64,000 nucleotides of DNA from Verrucomicrobiota bacterium (lineage in GTDB: Bacteria; Verrucomicrobiota; Verrucomicrobiia; Limisphaerales; UBA9464), in the NCBI GenBank assembly GCA_947454705.1, contig CANGKZ010000011.1, forward strand, positions 1-64,000, in the 5' to 3' direction. The translations under genes were made by a program, and so were the position numbers. Below are positions 7,994 through 16,249 of the stretch, piece after piece (positions within the stretch are counted from its first letter, which is position 1; the number at the start of each line of letters is the position of its first letter). Below the pieces are notes generated by a model that searched no databases, was not told the origin of the DNA, and was given only the letters and a program-made list of their open reading frames with translations.

Positions 7994-9213
7994 ACTTCTT
8001 CTCTCCAACATTCCGAATCGCCGCCTTTGAAACGCTTCGATGGGCTTTGGCCGTGTTCTCGATCTGCCTTTTGGGCGGGTTCATGGCGTCGGCAGAACCG
8101 CCGGGTGTACCAGAAATGAAAACCGCCGACGGCTTTGCCCTGCCGCAGCCGGGGCGGGTCTTTCGGTTTCCGGAAGATCATGGAAGTCATCCCGAGTTCC
8201 GAATCGAGTGGTGGTACGTGACCGGTCACCTGATGGAGGAAGGCGGGAAGCGGCATGGATTCCAGGCCACGTTTTTCCGGCGTGCGGGGGTGGGTGCGGG
8301 CTTCGCGTTGACGAATTCGGTATCGAGCTCGGGCGGCTCCACGAACTTTGCGTCGGATGAATTGTTTCTCGCCCACATGGCATGGCTCGATGCGACGACC
8401 GGGCGGTTCATCCACGAGGAACGGTTGAATCGCCGGGGCTGGGATGCCGGGGCGGCGGTGGGATCACTGCGGGTGCGGAATGGAAACTGGTCGTTGCGTG
8501 ACACCGGGCAATCTGCGCCCGGTGCGTCGGGACCGGTGATGGAACTGGTGGGCGGCGTTCAGGCCGAGGTGGGTTGGACGCTGCGTCTGCAACCGACGAA
8601 ACCCCTCGCGGTGTTCGGGACCAACGGAGTTTCGCGCAAGGCAAAGGAACCCTGGGCGGCGAGCCACTACCTCACGTTTCCCCGGATTGCGGTCACTGGC
8701 ACGTTGCGTCGTGCGGGAGGGGTGAAGGCGGTCACGGGCGAGGCCTGGATGGACCATGAATTCAGCAGCAGCCAGATGGGGCAGGGGCAGGTGGGATGGG
8801 ATTGGGCGAGTGTTCAGTTGCGAGACGGACGCGAACTCATGGTGTATCGGATGCGCCGCGACGACGGGACGACTGATCCGTTCTCCGTGGCCGCGTGGAT
8901 CGATGCGAAGGGGCTGGTGCATTCGTTTGGCGCGGGACGGTTCCAGTGGATTCCGCAGGGGAGTTGGAAGAGTCCCCGATCGGGCGCGGAGTATCCCGGC
9001 GGAGCGGAGATTCGGGTGCCGACTCCGGATGGCATGGGGACGGAGATCCTTCGGTTGAAGCCACTGGCGGCGGATCAGGAATTGTCCGGAGTGCTGGGCG
9101 CGATCCCGTACTGGGAAGGGGCCTGCCGTGTGCTGGATGCGGAAGGTCGGGAAGTGGGAAATGCCTTCCTGGAAATGACCGGCTACGCGGGAGCTCTTCG
9201 AAAAGCGCTTTGA
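7990..9213 (+). CDS. AttH/CrtC-like lipocalin-domain secreted protein
   Basis: The ATG at 7990 overlaps the permease stop (ATGA) and gives 407 aa with an N-terminal signal segment (about residues 14-36); the longer ORF from 7861 lies inside the permease gene. Family hallmarks are FRIEWWYVTGHL early, and WMDHEFSSSQMG followed by WDWASVQL later. Similar proteins are annotated as carotenoid 1,2-hydratase-like or AttH, and those beside LolD/FtsX genes are thought to be periplasmic partners of the transporter. Coupling to this ABC unit favours that role over carotenoid chemistry, for which no other gene is nearby. Confidence 0.88.
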   Translation: MNFFSPTFRIAAFETLRWALAVFSICLLGGFMASAEPPGVPEMKTADGFALPQPGRVFRFPEDHGSHPEFRIEWWYVTGHLMEEGGKRHGFQATFFRRAGVGAGFALTNSVSSSGGSTNFASDELFLAHMAWLDATTGRFIHEERLNRRGWDAGAAVGSLRVRNGNWSLRDTGQSAPGASGPVMELVGGVQAEVGWTLRLQPTKPLAVFGTNGVSRKAKEPWAASHYLTFPRIAVTGTLRRAGGVKAVTGEAWMDHEFSSSQMGQGQVGWDWASVQLRDGRELMVYRMRRDDGTTDPFSVAAWIDAKGLVHSFGAGRFQWIPQGSWKSPRSGAEYPGGAEIRVPTPDGMGTEILRLKPLAADQELSGVLGAIPYWEGACRVLDAEGREVGNAFLEMTGYAGALRKAL

Positions 9214-9275
9214 ATCGCTCGATCAGTTGAGTTTTGGAGAACGGTGGCTGAACCTAAATCCGGCAGTTAAAGAGG

Positions 9276-9420
9276 AGTTCAACCCCAGATGGACACGGAT
9301 GAAACTGCGCGGAACGAAAGCACTCATGGATCACCCAGAAGGTGAAACCCCTTTAGCCCAGTCGAGCTGCCCATCTCCCTCTCTATCTGTGTGAATCTGT
9401 GTCCATCTGGGGGCTCAACT
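9276..9420. repeat. MITE-like element with 10-nt periodic inverted ends, copy 2
   Basis: Related to 2405-2551. The left end reads CCCCAGATGG ACACGGATGA and the right end TGAATCTGTG TCCATCTGGG. The outermost bases pair as AGTT...AACT. It fills part of the 402-bp gap after the AttH-like gene. Internal sequence differs from copy 1, so conservation is concentrated in the ends. Confidence 0.65.
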
Positions 9421-9469
9421 GCCGTTTCCTGGTTGAACGGTTCAAGGACGCGGAAAACCGCCGCGGCGT

Positions 9470-9530
9470 GCTCGCTCACACGGATGGAGTCCCGCGTTCA
9501 CGCGGCTCTGCTGTGGGACGGTGAATTCCT
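9470..9530 (+). repeat. Extragenic palindromic repeat, family 1, partial copy 3
   Basis: This stretch contains CGGATGGAGTCCCG and the palindrome CCGCGTTCACGCGG (9492-9505), followed by CTCTGCTGT. That is one palindrome of family 1 with a changed loop (TTC for TAA) and no second palindrome. Confidence 0.5.
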
Positions 9531-9615
9531 TGGCGGGATCGAATTCATCCCTCTGGTTAAATTCTCCCGCGCCAACCGGCAGTGCTGAAGTTGAAAGACC
9601 GAACCGTCGCCCGTC

Positions 9616-10350
9616 TCAATTTCCCCGGAACACTTTTTTGGTGGAAGTTCCGACAAACACGAACCCGAACTTCGGCGTGCCGAAGATGAAGTATGGTTCA
9701 ATCATTCCCGGATAAACCGGACGGCGAAGGGTCAGGGTCTTATATTCGGAACCGAATCCCGCGTTGCGAAGCAGCGACTCGGCTTCCTCCAGATTCATCT
9801 CCACCGGCCATGGCAGGAGCATGTCTCCCAGCCAGGGCGCCGGGGTGAAATCGATCTGGGGATCGGCCTGTGGATCCGATTGTTGTGCCACGACAGTCCC
9901 ATTTGGGACATGAAGGACCGCGCGTAGGCCCACTCCATCCGGCAATTCGGTCACAGTGGAGGTCAGCAACGGAGACGACTCCAAAAGGGTGGCCTCTGGA
10001 TAGGCTTCACGGACTTTTACGATCAGGCGATCCAGTTGGGCATTGAACCCGGGCGTGTCGTAGGTGCGGATGCGGAAGAATGCCGTGTCCGGTGGAGTAC
10101 CAACGACATTCGTCCACCCCGCCCGTCCCGCCGGGATTGATTGCACGGCCATCACCGACCACGACGGGTTCACCAGCGAAGGAGAAAACTCCCAGACCGC
10201 TCGAAGGGTTTGGGGTGGGGCGTCGGCCTCGAGTCGCCAGCCACCGGGATCCGCCGCGATACGAATCGTGGCGGAACTGTCCTGAGCCTCGGAGCGGCCG
10301 TGGAGGCCTAGCATGAGGATCAGTGCAGCGACGGGGGTTCCGAACTTCAT
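9616..10350 (-). CDS. Hypothetical secreted protein
   Basis: The protein is 244 aa with a clear signal peptide (MKFGTPVAALILMLGLHGRSEAQ). I recognise no domain. The middle (about residues 40-100) has the WEFSPSLVNPSWSVM and FFRIRTYD look of the short beta-rich segments common in Verrucomicrobia secreted proteins. The C-terminal part ends in VYPGMIEPYFIFGTPKFGF. It stands alone on the minus strand, next to the candidate attachment site of the island. Confidence 0.7.
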   Translation of the reverse strand: MKFGTPVAALILMLGLHGRSEAQDSSATIRIAADPGGWRLEADAPPQTLRAVWEFSPSLVNPSWSVMAVQSIPAGRAGWTNVVGTPPDTAFFRIRTYDTPGFNAQLDRLIVKVREAYPEATLLESSPLLTSTVTELPDGVGLRAVLHVPNGTVVAQQSDPQADPQIDFTPAPWLGDMLLPWPVEMNLEEAESLLRNAGFGSEYKTLTLRRPVYPGMIEPYFIFGTPKFGFVFVGTSTKKVFRGN

Positions 10351-10683
10351 GGACGCAGTCTAACCGCAGTCGGTCCCTGTTTTCCACTGGATCAACGGTC
10401 GGTTTTCTTCCAGAAGCTCAAAATTCTTCGGGGCCTCAGTCTTTAAGCCGGCAGCAGAGTTTTGGATCTCGGTGCCCACTCTTGGGTCAGTTCACCTGAA
10501 CCACCCGGAATAATTGAGCGCTGGCATTCACGTCAAAAGTCCGAACGAGCGTCGGATGGTTCACGTGAGCACGGTGCGGCCGTTGATGGTTGGGACTCTA
10601 TTGGCAGACCTCAGCGGCAATTTCGGGGACCCGAAGAGTTGAGACTCAAAACTTGAGAGGATACCTGGGGGAAAAACTACCGA

Positions 10684-10733
10684 GGTGTGGGTAGAGAAGG
10701 GGCAAGTTGGAGCGAGTGAAGGGAATCGAACCC
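10684..10733 (-). repeat. Displaced tRNA-Gly 3' end: candidate attachment site, left
   Basis: Fifty bases match 24300-24350 with one indel and one mismatch. The right half (10708-10733) corresponds to the CCA end, acceptor 3' strand and most of the T arm of tRNA-Gly(GCC); the remaining tRNA sequence is absent. Weaker similarity continues leftward to about 10572. This is the arrangement left when an element integrates at a tRNA 3' end. Confidence 0.75.
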
Positions 10734-10769
10734 ACACGGTCCAACTTGTCGCCCTGATATCAGTTCGAC

Positions 10770-11435
10770 GTAAGGGCTCATGTCAGAAGGAGTTTAGCAA
10801 AAGCGGTATTCCCTTCAAGTTTACATCCACGGGCTAAATAGCCGGAAAGGTTGTCAGGAATTGTCAGGAAAACGAACAGCGCCCCGGCTTGTGGGTTTTC
10901 CTGAAGAGGTTCGCTGACCAGCGACGGAAGGCCATTGAAGCCCTTGCGCATGTCGCAGGGTTCCACCGCCAGAAAGGCCTTCAGGCTCGCGGCGAAACTC
11001 GGCATGACGCAAGCCTCCGAACGAGTTGGATCACTCGCGGGATCTGGGACGAGTGAATGAATTTCAATCGAACTGCTCGGGGGGGCGACAGTCAGCGGCT
11101 CCAGCTTTGAGCTGGGGATCACCGTCTCGATGAAATCAACGGGTTTGGTGTGTGGACGGCGACGCTTCGGTGAGGCACCCGGCTTCAATCGCCGCTGTCG
11201 GAGCCAACCAGCAAAGGTCGGGTACTTCACGCCGATGTGCTTGGCGAACTCCACCCCGCTGGTTCCGCTGCGGTCAAACTCCGCAAGAATCTTAGCCCGC
11301 TTCTCAGCCGAGGTTTGCATCCGCCCCACAGAATCCGACTTCAACAACTGCGTATCCGAAGGCATAAACGTCATAATGAAACCACTATGACCCTTATGCT
11401 CCGCTCCAAACACCGGCGCTATGTGTGACGCTTAC
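10770..11435 (-). mobile_element. Internally deleted IS66-family element
   Basis: On the minus strand the element starts GTAAGCGTCACACATAG at 11435, a typical IS66 terminus. At the other end, reading the plus strand from 10770, is the similar GTAAGGGCTCATG. Between them only TnpA and the first part of TnpB remain and TnpC is missing. The eight bases flanking each side differ (AGTTCGAC and GGTCATGG), so no target duplication is seen. It lies directly inside the left attachment-like site. Confidence 0.6.
10778..11320 (-). pseudogene. IS66 TnpA fused to truncated TnpB
   Basis: Residues after MQTSAEKRAKILAEFDRSG match the TnpA (Orf1) accessory protein with its helix-turn-helix and the YPTFAGWLRQRR segment. 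About residue 120 onward matches the start of TnpB (FLAVEPCDMRKGFNGL). TnpB breaks off after GALFVFL and is followed by an unrelated tail. In an intact element TnpA and TnpB are separate overlapping genes, so both the in-frame fusion and the truncation mark this as non-functional. The ORF runs upstream to 11413, but the IS66 match begins at 11320. Confidence 0.75.
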
Positions 11436-11576
11436 GGTCATGGCTCGCAGCGGCATAACCTTAGCCGAGGCCGGCCGCACCGTCGGGGAGCATCCACAAA
11501 GGGTCTGGACGGTCCTACTCCACCACGTCGCCCACCCCTGAATGCGGGAAGCTAAAACCGTCTGGCAAAACCAACA

Positions 11577-11840
11577 TCACCGACGCCCGAGGAGGCCGGC
11601 CTTGCGGGACTGGTACTCCGCGTCGGAAATCTGCCCGAGATCCCGCATCTCGCGCAGTTTCGTCAGGTGGGTGCGGATGGCTGGGCTGGCATCGGCGGGG
11701 ATGTCATCGACCCGAACCTCCGTCGCGGGTGGCGCCGCCGCGGGCTGCTGAACCGGAGGCGGCGGCGTTTTGCACCCCACACCCAAGGCGAGGCAACCGA
11801 GAAGCAACCCGGTCGCCAACGAAGACTTCGAGATAGTCAT
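11577..11840 (-). CDS. Small SHOCT-like lipoprotein
   Basis: The protein is 87 aa with a lipoprotein signal ending in LALGVGC, so Cys23 would carry the lipid. A Pro/Ala-rich linker (PPPPVQQPAAAPPA) follows. The C-terminal 28 residues (LTKLREMRDLGQISDAEYQSRK) resemble a SHOCT domain, a short oligomerisation-type helix pair found at protein C-termini. It is the last gene of the seven-gene minus-strand envelope cluster, 28 bp after the preceding lipoprotein gene. Confidence 0.7.
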   Translation of the reverse strand: MTISKSSLATGLLLGCLALGVGCKTPPPPVQQPAAAPPATEVRVDDIPADASPAIRTHLTKLREMRDLGQISDAEYQSRKAGLLGRR

Positions 11841-11868
11841 AACAGTTTCTTGGAGGCGCAGCCGTCGC

Positions 11869-12498
11869 CTATTTCGAGACTTGGGAAATCCGTATCCGCC
11901 CCGCCAGCTTCACGCCAGCGGGGACGGGCGCGCAAACGAAGCGGTCAAGAATCACCGACAGCTCCAGTGGATTGCCCGATCCCGCCTCGGCGATCCGGCG
12001 GGCAGCCTGCAACACCGCTTGGTCAATGGCGGCGCCCAGATCTCCATCCGATGCGGAAACCTCAACCGCGGCGTCCGCCTTGACTGCATTCCGCGTCGCA
12101 GGCGGGCGGGCCGCGGTCCAAGGCAGTTCCATCCATACCCAACCGGCCTTAACGGAGCGTGACGGGGGGCCGAGGCCCCGCAGTTCACCGGCTTGATGCG
12201 AAGACTCGTGTAACACCTCGCGCACAGGTTCCAGTTGGAAGCGTTTGATCTCACCCGTCGCGAGCGAAACGAGGCGGAGCAGGCGTAGCTCTGCGGCCAA
12301 GTCGGCGCGTTCCACAGCGGAGGCAGATTGGCTACGAAGGGGCGCCAACCCCACGAGGTTTAGGCTGGGCTCCACGAAGTTGCCCCCAGAGCCATCCTTG
12401 GCAGAACAGCCGGCCAGAAGGCCAAGCATCAGAATCACCACGCCCCTCACTTTGTTTACGAAGGAAGGCACAGAAAACGGTTTTTGAGGCGGTCTCAA
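11869..12498 (-). CDS. Lipoprotein of the envelope cluster, function unknown
   Basis: The ORF gives 209 aa from a TTG at 12498, which overlaps the stop of the upstream gene. A GTG at 12474 gives a neater signal (MPSFVNKVRG VVILMLGLLAGC) and may be the true start. The lipobox LLAGC is clear. The rest has no domain I recognise; it contains a segment with alternating charged and aliphatic residues (ERADLAAELRLLRLVSL) and a C-terminal LAGRIRISQVSK strand. Overlap with the coiled-coil gene upstream implies co-translation. Confidence 0.65.
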   Translation of the reverse strand: MRPPQKPFSVPSFVNKVRGVVILMLGLLAGCSAKDGSGGNFVEPSLNLVGLAPLRSQSASAVERADLAAELRLLRLVSLATGEIKRFQLEPVREVLHESSHQAGELRGLGPPSRSVKAGWVWMELPWTAARPPATRNAVKADAAVEVSASDGDLGAAIDQAVLQAARRIAEAGSGNPLELSVILDRFVCAPVPAGVKLAGRIRISQVSK

Positions 12499-14189
12499 AA
12501 GTCGTCGTCGGACTTTTTCGGCTTGGCGCCCACAGCGCCGTCCAGCGTCTCGGAGCCCTGGCCGCCGCCGGTCTTGGATTTGGCCTTGGAGGCGGCATCT
12601 TTCTTCTTCTGCGCCGCGACGCGGGCCGCGGTCTGCTTATCGAGCGCGTCAGCACCGTCCTGGTGCCCCTGGCCGTACGAGGCTGGGTCGTCTTTGGATG
12701 CCTGCTTTGAGGCTTCCAGCTTATCTTTGCGGCCCTGAAGCCGGGCATTCTCACGGTTGGCGGCAATTGCGGCCGCATAGTTGATCTCCTCGACCGTTCG
12801 GGCCGCCTTGACAGACTCAGGCCCGATGCCACTGATTGTGACGAGCAGCTTGGTGCGCGTGAGGGGATGCTCTACTTCGACCTCGTGAATTCGGCTGAGG
12901 CCGTTGAGGTTCTGCCCCTCCAGCTTCTGGACGATGGTCTTGGACAGGGATTCCAGCGCCTGCTCCCCTTCGCGCCCATCGGCTTTCAGAACGGTCTTGG
13001 CCAGTTGCTCTGCGGTCTTGGCGACCTCCACATCCGCACGGAGGCTCAGGACGGTCATCTGGTCCGCCATCAGGCGTGCAACGTCCCGGTTCTTCTCCAT
13101 TCGGGAGGCCCCTTTCACCACCGCGCGTGCCGCGATGCCGATAAAATAGCGCTGACCACGCTCATCCATGAACGTGCGAGGGCCGACCATGGCGCCAAGA
13201 TCCTGGCCCTCCAACCATTCGGCGAGAGTCAGGCCCTGTTTTGGGGCGTCCAGGGTCACTTCCTGGCCCTGAACGATGGCGCGTGTGGCCTTCTCTAACC
13301 CGACGCTCCAGACTAGGGCGACTACGACCGTATATTTCTCGTCCAAGCTGCTCCAAGCCTCGGTTTGATAAATGCAACTGGAGCCAAAAAGCGGCATCTT
13401 CGCGAGCTTGGTGATCTTGTTGCTGAAGGTGCGCGTGACGGCGCCAGCCTGCTTCCTGATTTCGGCCTCCACTTTCGCCAACTCCTGGGTGGCCTGCTGG
13501 TAGCGTGTCTTGGCGCGTTCGTACCGCGCGCGCTTCTCCTCTTCGATCTTCTCTCTTGAGTAAATGGCATCCAGCCGTTTGATGGCGGCATCCATCAAGG
13601 CATTGACACGATCCCGGGTGGTGGCGCCGCGCAGGGCTTCGGCCCCGGTCTGGTCGAGGTCGGCCAGCAGCAGGGCGACCGCCTGCTGCTGGGCGGCCAA
13701 TTGCCGCTGCAGGCGCTCCTCCTGCTCACCGAAAGCGGCGTTTAGGTCCGTGCCCGGGGTCTGGGCCTGCATCAGGACGTCGAGTTTGGAGTTCGCAAAC
13801 TCCACGATCTGCGACCGGGCGTCCAGCAGCGCTCGTTGCGCCGCGATCTCGCGGTTGACACAAAACGTAGCGGGGTCGATCGACGGATCCTCGGAGTTGA
13901 ACTCGCCCTTGCCCACGGCGATGTAGCGCTGCCTGGCTTCGTCCCAGCCCTCTTGGAAACGGCCTTCTTTGAGCCACTTCTTGATCAAGGTATCCGCGGA
14001 TGCCCCAGCTTGGTAGTGGTTGCCGCCGCCCGCCGCTTGAGTTTGAGCTTGTTGGACCGCCTGCACTCCGCCGTCGCCGCGCACATCGACCGTGGCGGCC
14101 GGACTCACAGGGGCCTGGCCGATGGCCAAGTTTTCCGAAAGGAGGAGTATAAACGCCGCCGCCACACTGACACTCGATTTAGGGTTCAT
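12495..14189 (-). CDS. Secreted coiled-coil protein of the envelope cluster
   Basis: A protein of 564 aa with a signal peptide (about residues 1-24, ending AIGQA). A Gln/Ala-rich stretch follows, then an LPP20-like segment (NREIAAQRALLDARSQIVEF, about 112-131), then long heptad-like helices (about 145-255, EERLQRQLAAQQQAVALLLADL and KIEEEKRARYERAKTRYQQAT). A globular part of about 260-475 contains MPLFGSSCIYQTEAWSSLD and YFIGIAARAVVKG. The last 80 residues are Lys/Ala/Asp-rich, ending KKSDDDF. Function is unknown. It lies 9 bp after the FlgT-like gene and overlaps the next lipoprotein gene. Confidence 0.72.
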   Translation of the reverse strand: MNPKSSVSVAAAFILLLSENLAIGQAPVSPAATVDVRGDGGVQAVQQAQTQAAGGGNHYQAGASADTLIKKWLKEGRFQEGWDEARQRYIAVGKGEFNSEDPSIDPATFCVNREIAAQRALLDARSQIVEFANSKLDVLMQAQTPGTDLNAAFGEQEERLQRQLAAQQQAVALLLADLDQTGAEALRGATTRDRVNALMDAAIKRLDAIYSREKIEEEKRARYERAKTRYQQATQELAKVEAEIRKQAGAVTRTFSNKITKLAKMPLFGSSCIYQTEAWSSLDEKYTVVVALVWSVGLEKATRAIVQGQEVTLDAPKQGLTLAEWLEGQDLGAMVGPRTFMDERGQRYFIGIAARAVVKGASRMEKNRDVARLMADQMTVLSLRADVEVAKTAEQLAKTVLKADGREGEQALESLSKTIVQKLEGQNLNGLSRIHEVEVEHPLTRTKLLVTISGIGPESVKAARTVEEINYAAAIAANRENARLQGRKDKLEASKQASKDDPASYGQGHQDGADALDKQTAARVAAQKKKDAASKAKSKTGGGQGSETLDGAVGAKPKKSDDDF

Positions 14190-14198
14190 AGGGTCGCT

Positions 14199-15437
14199 TT
14201 ACTTGAATAGGTCATCCACTGCGCTTTCGTTACCGTTGGACTGTTTCACACCGGTCGCGGTTGGCTCCGCAGGTCGGCGGCAAATCGAGCCCACAGCGAT
14301 CGTTGCCCCGCCGGCCAGCCGTCTGCCGTACGAGACCTTGGGCAATACCCGCACGATCTCGATACGGCCGACCGACTTCTCTACCGCGCCCAGCTTCTCG
14401 CCCGTGGCGGAGTCCATTATCGTGTCGCCGACCGCGAAGACCTCGAACTGCTGGCCCTCCAAGACGGTCTCCCCACCGCGGTCAATCGCCACCTCTCCGT
14501 CCACCAGTTCCGCCACGCGGATCGGATAGATCGTGTCTAGGATGCGATCCGAGAATTGGCGGCAGACCCAATCCACCAGCGCGAGGTGCGGGGTGGCGCC
14601 CCCGAATTTCACTTTCACGAATTGGTTGAGGAGTTGGTTCACCGCCAGCACAGTCTGGCCCGAGTCCACTCGAATCACGCGAATCGAGACCAATCCCGAG
14701 GGCCGCGTCACGGTCGAAGTCGTAGTCCCAACCTGGACCGTGTTCTGGGCGATGGCAAAGGACTCGCAGGAGCCTACCACCAGATAATCGGCTCTCAACC
14801 GGGAGGCCCGGCGAATTAGCGTTTGGAGTCCGGTTTCGAGGTCCGTATCTGACTCGCCCACGCGGCTCAGTTCACCGGCAAACGTCTCGTCGAGCACTGC
14901 GAACTTGCGGCTCGAAGCGAGATAGGCAACCAAGCCTTGGCGGAAGCCAACCGCGAGGGAGTCGGGGGTTAGTTTGCCGGCCGGGGTGCTGCACTCACCC
15001 ACGACCTGGAAAGGCAGGATAAGGAGGGATTTACGGCCTTCCCGGGGCTCCAGAACGACGGTGGCGATTGTCACGTCCAGTTCGACTCGGTAGAGGCCAT
15101 CTGTGGACCTCCCCTCAGAAGTAACCTCCCAGGATGAGACCAGCCCCTTGGTGGTTTTTTGTACGCGGGAGATGTATTCCTCGCGGCTGCTAAACGAGCT
15201 CTTGCCCTTCTTCGTGATCTCCAGGCTGCCTAGCTCGGTGGCTGTCATCGCGTCGAGCTTTACCCCCGTTACCTTGGAAACCGCCTCCACCAAGGCCGCC
15301 TCGATGGCCTTGGCCCGACCAGGCTCCAGCGCCACGGCTTGCACCGTCCGGGTGGTCACCTCGGCTGCGAAGGTCGACGAGGCGAGGAAGGATAGGAGGA
15401 CGCCCCAAAGTAGCGGGTGGGCACGGGCGAGGATCAT
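14199..15437 (-). CDS. CsgG/FlgT-like secreted protein
   Basis: From ATG 15437 (a GTG five codons earlier is possible) the protein is about 412 aa with a signal peptide ending TFAAEV. Three parts recall FlgT. An N-terminal segment (about 20-120) has the ALVEAVSKVTG repeat-helix look of LPP20/FlgT-N. A middle alpha/beta part (about 125-310: SLLILPFQVVGE, LADYLVVGS-type strand, ILDTIYPIRV) resembles CsgG/TolB-N. A C-terminal SH3-like part (VLEGQQFEVFAVGD, TGEKLG, VGRIEIVRVLPKVSYGR) resembles FlgT-C. FlgT supports the Vibrio flagellar H/T rings and CsgG forms the curli secretion pore. No flagellar or curli genes are present here, so the function is open. Confidence 0.72.
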   Translation of the reverse strand: MILARAHPLLWGVLLSFLASSTFAAEVTTRTVQAVALEPGRAKAIEAALVEAVSKVTGVKLDAMTATELGSLEITKKGKSSFSSREEYISRVQKTTKGLVSSWEVTSEGRSTDGLYRVELDVTIATVVLEPREGRKSLLILPFQVVGECSTPAGKLTPDSLAVGFRQGLVAYLASSRKFAVLDETFAGELSRVGESDTDLETGLQTLIRRASRLRADYLVVGSCESFAIAQNTVQVGTTTSTVTRPSGLVSIRVIRVDSGQTVLAVNQLLNQFVKVKFGGATPHLALVDWVCRQFSDRILDTIYPIRVAELVDGEVAIDRGGETVLEGQQFEVFAVGDTIMDSATGEKLGAVEKSVGRIEIVRVLPKVSYGRRLAGGATIAVGSICRRPAEPTATGVKQSNGNESAVDDLFK

Positions 15438-15522
15438 AGGCGTTCGAGGCACAAAATATTCGCGAACCGACGCGGGCGATTACCGATCTGATTCCTAAGC
15501 TCCGGTCGGAGGCGCGCCTTCC

Positions 15523-16161
15523 TCATTTGGGGGGCTGGAAGTCGTGTTCGTCTCCCGGGGGATTTAGGCCCTTGGCCTTGGCGAGCTTGTAGCCCATGGA
15601 TGCCATCTTGGCGAAGGTGCCCAGATCTTTGGTGCAAGCCAAGCCGAGGTACACCAGTTGCGGCTGGCTAGCCAACGCCGCGGGATTCTTGTCCGTCACA
15701 TTCTTGATGGCCAGGGCGGTCGAGCCGGCCACAACCATGTAATCGGGCCAGGCCTCCTTCACCTTGGCCTGCGCCTTGAGCAATTCCTGACCCTGTTCCT
15801 GAGTCAGTTGCAGCTTCTCCGGATGGTCGGCGTACTTAGCCATTTCCTTCGAAATCACGCCGAGCGTCTTGAACCCCAGGACGGCCTGCCCGTCCTTGGT
15901 CTTCGCGTCCGCCTCCATCTTGTTGATCTTCTCTTGAAGGCCAAACACCACGGCATAATGTTTGGATGCTTGGGTCAGCTTCTCCGAGACCGGTGTAACC
16001 TTTTCGAAGAGGCCTGCGGCGAGGCCTGAGATGTCCCCTGCTGCGTCCCCGCCACCGCCCGTCAGTTTCTTCCCCAAGCCTCCGAATTGGGCCTGGATGG
16101 GCAGGCTGCTAAGCCCCAGCAGCAGGGCGGTGACCGTTAAAACGATTCGACTGAGTTTCAT
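15523..16161 (-). CDS. Secreted protein of the envelope cluster, function unknown
   Basis: The protein is 212 aa with a signal peptide (MKLSRIVLTVTALLLGLSSLPIQAQ). A Gly-rich stretch (about 25-45) is followed by a mostly helical body with many Lys and Ala residues, for example VSEKLTQASKHYAVVFGLQEK and LKAQAKVKEAWPDYMVV. I do not recognise a family. It is the third gene of the cluster by transcription order, starting 55 bp after the stop of the upstream gene; that gap contains one arm of the 48-bp inverted repeat. Confidence 0.7.
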   Translation of the reverse strand: MKLSRIVLTVTALLLGLSSLPIQAQFGGLGKKLTGGGGDAAGDISGLAAGLFEKVTPVSEKLTQASKHYAVVFGLQEKINKMEADAKTKDGQAVLGFKTLGVISKEMAKYADHPEKLQLTQEQGQELLKAQAKVKEAWPDYMVVAGSTALAIKNVTDKNPAALASQPQLVYLGLACTKDLGTFAKMASMGYKLAKAKGLNPPGDEHDFQPPK

Positions 16162-16201
16162 AATAGTGTGGCGGTGCTTAGTTTCTTTTTTTCTGTATTC
16201 G

Positions 16202-16249
16202 TTGTTTACCGAAAGTTCAAAAAACGCCTTTTGCGTTCAACTTGTCAGC
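16202..16249 (+). repeat. 48-bp inverted repeat, left arm
   Basis: TTGTTTACCGAAAGTTC...CTTGTCAGC is the perfect reverse complement of 18473-18520. The arm overlaps the last codons of the minus-strand gene 16217-17332 (DKLNAKGVF and stop). On the minus strand it contains AACGC AAAAG GCGTT followed by T residues, which could act as a weak intrinsic terminator. Confidence 0.92.

Noticed and set aside
6539-8011. A 490-aa minus-strand ORF
   Set aside because: It lies opposite the FtsX-like permease, which has clear membrane segments and coupling to neighbours. The product is Arg/Gly/His-rich with no domain.
7990-9213. Naming the lipocalin-like gene crtC
   Set aside because: The fold match is real, but the gene is coupled to an ABC exporter and no carotenoid gene is nearby.
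10712-10785. A possible second tRNA gene at 10712
   Set aside because: Only the acceptor 3' strand and most of the T arm match tRNA-Gly. No matching 5' acceptor strand or anticodon arm follows, so it is a fragment.
14199-15437. Assignment of the cluster as curli or flagellar genes
   Set aside because: Only one product has a CsgG/FlgT-like layout. No curlin, CsgE/F, FlgO/P or flagellar structural gene is present.
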